From contig JAEMBT020000004.1 of the NCBI GenBank assembly GCA_018873245.2, positions 12,718,418 to 12,782,417 on the forward strand: a stretch of DNA of 64,000 bases, given 5' to 3'. Each line of letters opens with the position of its first letter. The stretch's first letter is position 1. Positions 55,817 through 64,000 of this stretch are shown piece by piece. This DNA is from Archegozetes longisetosus (Eukaryota; Arthropoda; Arachnida; Sarcoptiformes; Trhypochthoniidae). The notes beneath the pieces were generated by a model that was not told the DNA's origin, made no database searches, and saw only the letters and a program-made list of their open reading frames with translations. A program made the position numbers and the translations under genes.

Positions 55817-58800
55817 GTTTCTTACTAATTTTATCATTTCTAATATTTCATTTGATTCTAGCTTTCAGTTAGTTCTTTATATTGAATATTTAATCTTAAA
55901 TTGAAGGTAAATTGCATTAATTGCATTATTTCATTTCAATTTATAATTGATTCCAAAATAGGTGTCAATCGCTTTGAATGAGATCTCAGCAAAAATCTAT
56001 AAATTGTCTGAAATAATTAAAATTTGCTGTAATTTTCTAAACTCAAATAATTATATGTTTGAATTTGTAGCAGTAATAACGTTATTCTGTCATTGAATTA
56101 GTTGATTCTGTTTTGAATTTGCAAATTGTCTCGCCGGCAAGTATTTATTGCTACTAATGCATAGCTTTGACATTCATATTTCGAGTCCGTGCGCAAAACA
56201 ATTAATTTAGACCTCTATTCTGAATATCTTTTGTTATTATCTCATAAATTAAAGTTAGAATCCGGATATTTATGCCTGAATTTTCTTAAATTTTATAATT
56301 TACTTTTGGCCCAATTTGTGTCTATTAGCTCGTGTTTACTTTTATTTTGGTATCGCTTGAGGCGACAATTATTACTTTATTTCGAGACAACTTCAAATCA
56401 ATTTATTCAATGAAAGTTCATTTCAATTATTTGAATCATTCAAAACTTGATTGACTTTGATTCATTTGGAACAATTTCATACAAACTTATTGACACGCAA
56501 AACATCTTAATTTTTGCATTAGTTATAATGAAAGCCAAATTCAATTATTTGATCAGCTCTATTATAAAAACTTTTGTTTCGATTGATTACTCAAACAATA
56601 TGATCGATAATATGATGAGTATTGAAAGCTTTCATATATTTTTAGTCTCATATTTAATAACTATACGAGCGCTTTCTATTGGAAAGCCAGTAGACAGGCT
56701 TTTTTGAATTGTTCAAAAGCTTAAGAAAAGTTGAATTATCATAAAATAATTTTGAAAACTTTTTGTTTGACAACAAGGTTTTGAGTCTCTATTGGATATG
56801 GAGAGTATGTGTGACGTTAGCATAACTTGTGGCCAGTATATGGTTAAAGCTCATCGCACAGTATTATCTATATTTTCTCCATTCTTCAAACGCATATTCG
56901 ATTCAATCGATAATCCGTTGCATTATCCTTTTGTGGTGATTAAAGACATGCCATACGCAGATTTGAGAGCTATCATAGACCTGATGTATAGGGGAGAAGT
57001 GACTGTCGCTCAGGACCAGTTCGGATCACTCAAGAAAAGTGCGAAAACTTTAGAAGTTAGTGAATTGAGTGATATTATCACTTCGTATGAAGAAAAATGG
57101 ACACCAAACCAAAAATCGATTTCGAAGACAGTACTACTTCTTCGGGACGTAACACTAGAAAAAGAGGTCGACCAAAGAGGTATTGTGAAGAAAGTGATGA
57201 TGATCTTAAGTCATTTCAGACACCTAATAAAAGACAAATATTACAATCGCGGCAATCAGCTCAGTCACAAATGATTCAAAAGCAGACTAGTAAGGGTTCG
57301 AATTTGGTTAAGAAGCCATTGGTACAGAAGACAGCCAATCGTTATACCGATGAAAGTCCGATTGTATCAAAGCCACAAACAGCAACTCGTGGAGGACACC
57401 ATCCCTTCCCAAAGCAACCGACGGCTATTCGTGGTGGTCATTCGGCTTTTAGACCGCAAACTGCGACACGTGGTGGACATGGAGTCGGTTTTGCAAAAAT
57501 ACAAACGGCAACAAGAGGCTATCCGAAACTGCCAGCGCGTGGTGGACGCGGAGGTCGTCTTGCCGCACAAACTGCTGTCAAAACGGTTGATGAGTCGTAT
57601 TCTGCACAAGAAAGTACTCCTCGACGTGGAAGACGTGGTCGGCCTCCGAGACATTCTCGAGACTCTGAGTCTGATTTACCGCTGGCCACAAGTCTACCCG
57701 TTTCGCTGCCAGAACCAGTTCAGGTCGATCTGGGAAACATTTTTCCAAATTATAATCTGAATGACGTGACGCCTTCTACTTCTAATAATATTTCCATTCC
57801 TGTCACATTCGAGCCAACCATCAAAAGAGAACCCGATTCTGATTCTGAAGTTGAGTGCATTATGTCGGGTTCGAGTCCTTTGCCGAGTGGTGTAGTCGGA
57901 GATAATGCAGAGCTCGGAGAACCACAACCACAGAATTCATATAATAATGAGGTCTCAGCCAGCACTTCGTTGCAACCTATCGAAATACCAGCTAATAGTG
58001 ATTTGACTAATGAAAATATTGATGAGCGATCAGTTAGGGAAACAAATACTTCTCTAGAGAGTGCTATCAATCATTCAATTAATTCTCCATTAGTCATTCG
58101 TCAGACGGAATCGTCACAATTTCAATCGAATATTATCATCAAAACTGAAAGGGACGTTTCACCACTCAATGAAACAATAGGCGAAGAAACTCACGAATCG
58201 AATATTTCTAGTGTTGTAGATTCCAATATTCACTCAACTAATACAGGTATTAGCCCTTCTATCACTTCAACTGCTTTACGATCTGAAAGTAGATCAGATC
58301 CAATAGCGATGACAACTCCTACTATTATATCAGTCAATACTGAAGTACGAGAATCAATTAATTCAGGAACAAATGCTCCGATTATTAGATTTATAAAAAC
58401 TGAGCGAATTTCTCCTCCTGTTGTTGAAGAAACGTTTGAGTCGTTTGCATTTTCATCCAATCAAACTGATAGCAACTTAATTGACTCAAATCAAGCTTCA
58501 AATGCGGAACTAGAAGTGACGAGTCAAACATCTGATCCTGTGATTAGAAGAATAAAAGTCGAAAGGCTTTCGCCGACTGTTGTTCACGATGAAATCGATG
58601 TATCAGAAGAGATCAGTCAAAGTTTTGACGAGTCCCCTGTTGTGACATCTTCTAGAGATAATGAACCAAATGTTGAGATGTCAATGACTGCTAACACCAA
58701 TCAATTAATAGAAGATCCAAATGATATCGAGTGTACATATTCTGGAGGTCAGCCAATAATCCGATCAATAAAAGTTGAGAGAAATAGTCCGAATCGAGAA

Positions 58801-59217
58801 CTCGATCAAATAAATATTGAAACAAATTCTGATAAGACCGAGTACTCAAGTTCTGGTCAGCTGTTAAGCTCTGCAAATCATGAAAGCATTGAGATGGCAG
58901 AAAATCAAGTTAGAAATGATGACAATTTAATCGATGTTCAAGCGATTGCATTCGACTGTTTCTTCTCCAATGAAGAACAAGCACATCAAATGCAAACGTT
59001 CACTTCAGAAGCAACGACTTCATTCACTAATCCGTCATCTGAAACGAACAATCATCAATTGCCTGGAGCCAATTCGATTCATCAAAGTCATGTGCATAAT
59101 GATCATCAAAACGTTAATCAATCCCCAACTTTTGACTACACCACTAATTCCGTTAGGGATAGTTCCATTCATTTGGATGAATTGTTATTAGAAAGTCCTC
59201 AGAGGAATACCGATTAG
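55756..59217 (+). CDS. BTB domain / AT-hook transcription factor (one frameshift)
   Basis: Proposed exons 55756-55816 and 56778-59217, joined in matching phase (1 then 2) across a 961-nt GT-AG intron, give about 833 residues once one base is added at the A5 run 57093-57097. Joined, the start reads LRRGDHDSRLTE then GFESLLDMESMCDVSI, which fits the arthropod BTB consensus (usually LRWGDH.S.LTE.FESLL). The Tramtrack-type BTB continues with VKAHRTVLS, FSPFFKRIF, the P-(F/I)V-(I/V)-KDM block and LMYRGEVTV, to about residue 105. Behind it are KRGRP and RRGRRGRPP AT-hooks, several (T/A)xRGG repeats, and a long Ser/Asn/Glu-rich tail with five Lys-Glu SUMO-type motifs. No zinc finger is seen. BTB proteins of this type dimerise and regulate chromatin or transcription. 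Exon 1 is short and inferred; a downstream start at ATG 56796 would cut off the first BTB strand and helix. Confidence 0.8.
55817..56777 (+). other. Intron 1 of the BTB gene (961 nt)
   Basis: A+T-rich, no coding signal; the two ORFs inside (74 and 86 codons) have A+T-driven composition. It ends in a T-rich stretch and CAACAAG. Confidence 0.55.
56778..59217 (+). CDS. Coding exon 2 of the BTB gene (frame break at 57093-57097)
   Basis: The BTB frame (open to 57274) and the AT-hook frame (open 57097-59217) overlap. The downstream frame has a TGA immediately before the A5 run (57089-57091), and the upstream frame loses protein character after it. Adding one A gives a continuous product. The TAG stop is at 59215-59217. 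Confidence 0.78.
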
Positions 59218-59263
59218 ATTGGTATCTGAACATTTGTAGATTAAACTTATTGTCAAACTTTTG

Positions 59264-59269
59264 AATAAA
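59264..59269 (+). terminator. Poly(A) signal of the BTB gene
   Basis: AATAAA 47 nt after the stop codon. It lies only 19 nt from the oppositely directed AATAAA of CPEB, so the two transcripts probably overlap at their 3' ends. Confidence 0.6.
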
Positions 59270-59287
59270 CTTATTTACAAGTTTAGT

Positions 59288-59293
59288 TTTATT
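59288..59293 (-). terminator. Poly(A) signal of CPEB
   Basis: TTTATT on the plus strand is AATAAA on the minus strand, 135 nt after the CPEB stop. Confidence 0.6.
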
Positions 59294-59356
59294 TACTATA
59301 ATCATTAAATTATTAAAGTATTACAATTTCTTTCAATGTATGATTACAATGTATTC

Positions 59357-59364
59357 ATTAAAAA
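59357..59364 (-). promoter_or_regulatory. CPE-like element in the CPEB 3' UTR (UUUUUAAU)
   Basis: On the minus strand this reads TTTTTAAT, matching the UUUUAAU form of the cytoplasmic polyadenylation element, 64 nt upstream of the AATAAA. Confidence 0.45.
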
Positions 59365-59408
59365 TTAGTTTTAATGAATTCAATATTTTAAAGCAAATTT
59401 AAACATTT

Positions 59409-59415
59409 ATAAAAA
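59409..59415 (-). promoter_or_regulatory. CPE-like element in the CPEB 3' UTR (UUUUUAU)
   Basis: On the minus strand this reads TTTTTAT, containing the consensus UUUUAU, 13 nt after the CPEB stop codon and about 115 nt before the AATAAA. Confidence 0.5.
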
Positions 59416-59427
59416 CAATTCAAAATC

Positions 59428-61125
59428 TTAATTTGGCGGTTTGTTTTTAATAATTGGGCGATGATTGACAGACTCAGTTTCGGAATGATGCGAATCCCAG
59501 CAGTTGCGACAGAAGTAACGAAAACAAGTCAGATCGCGGCAGAATATAGGAGACTGTTGAGGAAGTTTGCAGACCGCACAAAGCGATTCATTCTCGATAT
59601 ACGGATCGATTTGAATCTTTTTCCTAAAGCGTGCAGATTTAATCTCGACAAAAGCAGCCGAGACCGCTTTTAAATAACTGTCTTGATTGTCAAAAGTGAC
59701 GCGTCCAGAGCCGAGTGGGTACTTGTGCTTATCGGTGTCCAGTCCGGCAAAGATAACTCCACCAAACAAGTCGTCCATTACTTTAGCCAAACCATCAGCA
59801 GTTAACATACCGTGAAGTGCGCCAACGAATACAGTTCTCGAATGTTCCATTTGACCAGAAAATGATCCTTTCATGTAGAAACGATCGCCGATGTCGAATG
59901 GAATCACCTGAACTTCTTTACCCTTTTGACGGCGAGAAGATATGCTGTAATACCAGCGACAGCCGGTATCCACATCTCTGTAGCTTATGGTGCAAGCGTT
60001 GAGAAGGTTTGCCACATTATCATACGATTCAAATATGATGTAAACATATCCTGCCTTATTGGCTGCTGCACCGTCAATCGCACTCTTAATGTCCTTTCCA
60101 GGCCATTGAATTTGAATGTGTCCGAATTGAGCAAAAGTGCAGTGAAGATCAGAATCAGTCAAATCGTATGGAATGCCGCCTAAGAATACTTTACAAGAAT
60201 AAATCGGATTCTTAGTTCGCACTCTTCGCGGCAATTGTCCACTCCATGTATAGCTCGCCTCAACTTTTTTGGCCACATTTCTGAGCTTATGTGCCATTTG
60301 TATTACTTGATCCTGCGCTCCATTAAAGATTTGCGGTACCAATTCGTGCGACCAAACCGGATCATTGAAAAAGACTGAGTTCAGATTTGAACATATGTTC
60401 TCCATATTCTTCGTCAAGTGATTGACGCCATAAGTCAATTCTGACTGAGAATTCTTCAGAACTGGCATCAGAGCACTGACAATGGGGTCGGGGGCCACTC
60501 TTAATTGTTCAAAATGCTCGCGTACTTTATCTAATCCATTCATCACTGATGAAGATGCACCAAAATTGGTCCTCCAATTATCAGTTTCTTCATCAGTTAA
60601 TTCTTCTTTATCGGCGTCAAAACCATTGTTTGGTAACTTCAAACCGCTGTCCCTTTTCTGCCAGTCATCCCAATCGAACGATGACGAAGATCGGAGTCGC
60701 GAAGGGGTTTCAAACCTAACCTGTTTCCTACTTAGGTTTGGGCCCACATTACCGACACGCCAGTTATCGAAACAACCGCTTGAACTCAAGTTTGAAGGAG
60801 TCAGTGCTGTCGATTGAGGAGAAGTGATCGAACACGAAGACTTCAGTATTGGCCGCTTTGATGTATGCGAGTCTTGCAATGACTTAATTAGTTGATTGCC
60901 CCAAAACTGACTGTTGAAACCGTTCCAAAAACTCGTTGAATTGCAATTTTGACTCATTAGTGCGTTCGATACTTCATTCGAACTGAAGTGCTGTGATCTT
61001 TCATTCATTTGTTGTACGTTTGGTTTCTCTTCTTCAGAACTGGAGGAATCCGTCATTTCGTTAAGTTGTTCGCGAAGTCGTTTATCGTCTTTATTATGAT
61101 TAAATTGATTCGATTTGTCGGACAT
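59428..61125 (-). CDS. CPEB1: Cytoplasmic polyadenylation element-binding protein, CPEB1/Orb type
   Basis: A single-exon gene for 565 residues. The N-terminal half (1-295) is Ser/Asn/Gln-rich and looks disordered. RRM1 spans about 310-402, with RNP2 (CKVFLGGIP, 311-319) and RNP1 (GYVYIIFE, 359-366). RRM2 spans about 428-510 (TVFVGALHG; YPLGSGRVTF). The C-terminal ZZ-type zinc finger has C516, C519, C529, C534, C539 and C542, plus H547 and H555. The sequences around RRM2 and the finger (YLKAVSAAFVEIK, IQIDPY, CRD..CF.YFCR.CW) are typical of CPEB1/Orb rather than CPEB2-4. The family binds UUUUAU elements in 3' UTRs and controls poly(A) length and translation, classically in oocytes and neurons. 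The start is the first ATG of the frame. I see no exact LDSR Aurora-type phosphosite. The frame is intact, unlike that of its convergent neighbour. Confidence 0.95.
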   Translation of the reverse strand: MSDKSNQFNHNKDDKRLREQLNEMTDSSSSEEEKPNVQQMNERSQHFSSNEVSNALMSQNCNSTSFWNGFNSQFWGNQLIKSLQDSHTSKRPILKSSCSITSPQSTALTPSNLSSSGCFDNWRVGNVGPNLSRKQVRFETPSRLRSSSSFDWDDWQKRDSGLKLPNNGFDADKEELTDEETDNWRTNFGASSSVMNGLDKVREHFEQLRVAPDPIVSALMPVLKNSQSELTYGVNHLTKNMENICSNLNSVFFNDPVWSHELVPQIFNGAQDQVIQMAHKLRNVAKKVEASYTWSGQLPRRVRTKNPIYSCKVFLGGIPYDLTDSDLHCTFAQFGHIQIQWPGKDIKSAIDGAAANKAGYVYIIFESYDNVANLLNACTISYRDVDTGCRWYYSISSRRQKGKEVQVIPFDIGDRFYMKGSFSGQMEHSRTVFVGALHGMLTADGLAKVMDDLFGGVIFAGLDTDKHKYPLGSGRVTFDNQDSYLKAVSAAFVEIKSARFRKKIQIDPYIENESLCAVCKLPQQSPIFCRDLTCFRYFCRNCWDSHHSETESVNHRPIIKNKPPN

Positions 61126-61456
61126 AATAAATTTGAATACGTCTTAAGAGATAAGATGTTAAAAACTGTAAAATAAGACGCAATTAATATGGAACCAAAG
61201 TTTGGGAAAGCAATTCGAATAAATCAGTGCTTACTTATAATAAAGTTCTCCAATAATAAAAAGAAAAAAAGATCGCAAATCAATCAAATCTTAATCACTG
61301 ATTAAGATTAATAAATAAGAAGCGAAAAAACTAAATAAGAACTTTAGAGTAAAGAATTTTTATGTTAATAAATCGTTTAATGAATCACTTCATTGCAGTG
61401 CCAGTCATTCGTCTAAATTGTGAGAGACAAATGATTTTAAAACAATTTGTGCTCTC

Positions 61457-61464
61457 CTTTTATA
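61457..61464 (-). promoter_or_regulatory. Candidate TATA box for CPEB
   Basis: TATAAAAG on the minus strand, about 330 nt upstream of the CPEB ATG. Position is plausible only if the 5' UTR is about 300 nt or contains an intron. Confidence 0.25.
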
Positions 61465-62143
61465 CTTTTTGGTCAATTCATCAAATAAAGAAAATTGAAC
61501 AGTAAAGGAAACAACTTTTTGAGTGTGAGTTCACAGTTTGAGTCGGCAAAAAATTAGACAAACGGCCTAAAGTTCGGTCACTAATAAATGGGTTTTCCCC
61601 AACTCTATTAGACTTAATAAACAGTGAACTAATCGACACATTTGTCAATCGACAAAATGATATAACTTTAGTCACAAACTGTAAGAACTATTAATATGAC
61701 TGAGATCGTCTCGTGATCAACAGCAGAACAATAAAGTATAAAAAGCATCATTTAAGCCTTCAAATCAATTATGAAAGTCAACTATTTATCCCAATCAACT
61801 AATAGTCACATTTTGTTCAATAATCGGGCAAAACTTTTATATTAGACATGAGACCACTCTTATGAATAATTAGGTCATTCATTCTTATGCATCAAAAAGG
61901 CGCACATTTAGAGTCTAATTAAAAACTGATCTTATGATTAGTTTACTTTTTAATCAAAATAATTTGACCAAAGCTTTCGGTATTGACCGTAACAACACTT
62001 TTAGGAGACTTAAAAATAGAATTGTATGAGTGAGCAGTATTATCAACAGTAAACTCGCCATAAATACGTTGAAAGGAATACAAGTAATCGTCAACATTAA
62101 TAGAGGTTTACTTCATTTAAATTATTAAAAATCATTTCAAATT

Positions 62144-62149
62144 TTTATT
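62144..62149 (-). terminator. Poly(A) signal of the serpin gene
   Basis: TTTATT on the plus strand reads AATAAA on the minus strand, 93 nt past the serpin stop. Confidence 0.55.
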
Positions 62150-62241
62150 CATTAGAACTTAATTGTAAAACAATTTGATTGACACAAATTTGTTTAAGAA
62201 AATACTTTTAAGTAAGAAATTGAACCGAAAGATTCAAACAT

Positions 62242-63447
62242 TTATAGTTTGTTAACGTGTCCGCTGAAGAGTATGATTCCATTTCTGTTGTCTCGTATGA
62301 AAAACATGAATGGATGGTCAGCTCTGAAGTAAACAGTTTTTGGTTCATGATCGATAGAAGATGTCAACACTACTTTGATAGCAGTAGCAGCTGCGGCTTC
62401 ACTTCCCTCTTCATTCACTTCTATCACAGCCTTATGAATGACTTCAGATACTTCCAAATCTCTTTTACCATCGATTCCCGATAGATCTGCACTTGAAGTG
62501 AATACGTCTTTCATTCCCAATCGTGACAACTGATCTTTCAATGAATACGAGCCCTCGAGTTTCAACTTAGGAATAGTTACGTGGACTTCGACTTCTCTCA
62601 GATCACTTATACCCTTTTCAATCACTGCGAAGTCATTCAAATTAGTTTTCAATTTTTTCAATCCCTCCCTTTCGTTCGGTAAAACGATATACAAACTGAT
62701 GTCATCTCCAGAATATGGAAGTTCTAATAGTTTGCTATCAAGTTCTGGGACTTCAGTGTAATTGAATTTTCCGTTTCTTTTCATCATTTGTGTCTTCAAT
62801 TCATTGGTTCCATGGTTGAAAAATATTTCTTCTTTTGTTTCGTTCTTCAAGAACTTTGTTTGCCAAATGCCTTTGAAATAAACGGCATTTAATAACACCA
62901 AACGAGTCGCTGGACTCAAAGGTTCGGACAAGAGTTTTTCAATTTTGTCATTGGTTTGTTTTTTCACCCATTCGTTGATGGCATCGGTCGCAGCCTTAGA
63001 ATTGTGAGTGAAATCTGCCGTTTCTATAATAGTTTCGTAGAATTTTTTAAGATTTTCTTTGTATGTGTCCAAAATATCAAAGTTTTGCTGAACCACTAAT
63101 TTGTTGGCGACATTCAATTGATATTTATTTGAATCGATGTCTTCGATTTGTCTGAAAACAGTCGCAAACTCTTCGTTAACGTCTTGGTTAGATAGATGTC
63201 CAAAATTATATCCGAGAACTTCTCTCATTTGGTGAGCGGTTTTGTCTTTAGCGCCGAGATATAACATTCCGAAAGCAGATGAAATACTGAACGGAGAGAA
63301 AAACACATTATTTTGTTCATTATATAAACTTTGAAGAAGTGTTAGAGTGAAGTGATTGTTAGCTGTTGAGATGGCGAGTGTCTTAACTGGTCTTCCATAT
63401 GAATGACCGATAAAAACAATTAACAGAAATGCGATTAAACGAAACAT
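62242..63447 (-). CDS. Secreted serpin, predicted inhibitory
   Basis: A single-exon gene for 401 residues, within the normal serpin length. Residues 1-18 form a hydrophobic signal peptide with likely cleavage after SYG. Family blocks: NVFFSPFSISSAFGMLYLGA (47-66), INEWVKKQTNDKI (157-169), LVLLNAVYFKGIWQTKF (183-199), PKLKLEGSY (293-301), and FRADHPFMFFIRD...ILFSGHV at the end. The hinge EEGSEAAAATA (346-356) has the small residues needed for loop insertion, so I predict a protease inhibitor. By the 17-residue rule P1-P1' is T362-S363, but the loop is about six residues longer on the prime side than in antitrypsin, so this is uncertain. NXT sequons occur at N202 and N229. Targets could be trypsin-like or elastase-like enzymes in hemolymph, gut or saliva; the sequence does not say which. 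Confidence 0.93.
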   Translation of the reverse strand: MFRLIAFLLIVFIGHSYGRPVKTLAISTANNHFTLTLLQSLYNEQNNVFFSPFSISSAFGMLYLGAKDKTAHQMREVLGYNFGHLSNQDVNEEFATVFRQIEDIDSNKYQLNVANKLVVQQNFDILDTYKENLKKFYETIIETADFTHNSKAATDAINEWVKKQTNDKIEKLLSEPLSPATRLVLLNAVYFKGIWQTKFLKNETKEEIFFNHGTNELKTQMMKRNGKFNYTEVPELDSKLLELPYSGDDISLYIVLPNEREGLKKLKTNLNDFAVIEKGISDLREVEVHVTIPKLKLEGSYSLKDQLSRLGMKDVFTSSADLSGIDGKRDLEVSEVIHKAVIEVNEEGSEAAAATAIKVVLTSSIDHEPKTVYFRADHPFMFFIRDNRNGIILFSGHVNKL

Positions 63448-64000
63448 AATTTGATTGTTTAAAATAAACCACTTTTCAGATTAAATGTTATCTCGATGTG
63501 TGTTCAATTGTTTTTGCATTCAGTTGTTTTCGTGTTTTAATTTATAGTGAATTTTTATCAATAAGTGTAGTTTTTAGATCCTTATTTTCAGCTCCGATTG
63601 AAAACAGAAATTTTGACATATGTTTAAAGATTACATAAATTTATTCTGCCATTGGATAAAATTTAGTGTTTAAGCTCAAGATTTTCACGGACCTATAATT
63701 TTAACGATTGATAACAGTTTCTATGCATGTCCTGAATTGGCCGTAAATATGATTTTTTTCGTCTACGCAATAGGATATTGACAATCAGTATAGAAACAAG
63801 CGACAGTACACAGACAGACTTCTGTAGTACTTTTCCGATGATTTGGTTTGGTAGTTATAAATAATTATAATTAAACAACACTTTATTTAGCTTTTGATCT
63901 TTATACTCAAAGTTCATTTATTCACTACGAATATTTATAGCTTTTTATAGTGTTGACAATTTTTGAACACAAGTTGTTTACAATCTTAGATAAGTTTTAA
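63448..64000. other. Upstream region of the serpin gene
   Basis: A+T-rich, no ORF supported. The serpin promoter is probably in the first 150 bp. Nothing recognised beyond that up to the window edge. Confidence 0.5.
63540..63547 (-). promoter_or_regulatory. Candidate TATA box of the serpin gene
   Basis: TATAAA (TATAAATT context) on the minus strand about 94 nt upstream of the ATG. This allows a 5' UTR of about 65 nt, normal for an inducible secreted-protein gene. Confidence 0.4.

Larger units (their letters stand above)
61126..62241. other. Intergenic region between CPEB and serpin (both minus)
   Basis: 1.1 kb, A+T-rich, no supported ORF. It holds the serpin 3' UTR (AATAAA at 62144-62149) and the CPEB upstream region. 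Confidence 0.6.

Noticed and set aside
57097..59217. Treating the AT-hook frame as a separate gene starting at ATG 57097
   Set aside because: It overlaps the BTB frame, has no promoter or acceptor of its own, and one added A joins it to the BTB domain.

Overview
This is nuclear DNA of an animal. Coding exons are interrupted by short GT-AG introns (58-103 nt in the compact genes), the non-coding DNA is very A+T-rich, and every recognisable product belongs to a eukaryotic family. The gene set (a long ARID5-type gene, a Tramtrack-type BTB transcription factor and a serpin with an FRADHPF-type C-terminal block) points to an arthropod. I infer a chelicerate, perhaps a mite, but a search would be needed to fix the species. 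I see no bacterial, viral or CRISPR features.

Layout. Positions 1-11.4 kb are compact: THOC3 (+, one exon) faces DHX15/Prp43 (-, eight exons) tail to tail, with a large fold-back repeat lying between their poly(A) signals. DHX15 and RMND5/Gid2 (+) are divergent and share about 600 bp of upstream DNA. RMND5 ends tail to tail with a very large ARID5B-like gene on the minus strand. That gene starts at 40859 and ends at 7704. Its ARID and C-terminal exons are clustered at 7.7-11.4 kb, followed by introns of about 11 kb and 17.9 kb. From 40.86 to 55.75 kb is about 15 kb of gene-free, A+T-rich DNA between the divergent ARID5B-like gene and a BTB gene (+). From 55.75 to 64 kb the window is compact again: the BTB/AT-hook gene (+) converges on a single-exon CPEB1/Orb gene (-), followed by a secreted serpin (-).

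Roles. The compact genes work in mRNA and protein control: THO/TREX export (THOC3), spliceosome disassembly and ribosome biogenesis (DHX15), the CTLH/GID ubiquitin ligase (RMND5), and cytoplasmic polyadenylation (CPEB). The ARID5B-like and BTB genes encode putative transcription regulators, and their large flanking non-coding territory looks like a regulatory landscape. It carries all the long GA/TC tracts of the window.

The most striking observation is that three of the seven genes contain single-base reading-frame breaks (four sites: DHX15 once, ARID5B-like twice, BTB once). All four need exactly one extra base, and three of them fall in a C4 or A5 homopolymer (the fourth in either an A5 or a G3 run). 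I think one-sided consensus errors are most likely, but the sites need checking. The BTB protein also carries a series of phosphorylation-dependent SUMO motifs, and the CPEB 3' flank contains CPE-like elements that fit autoregulation.
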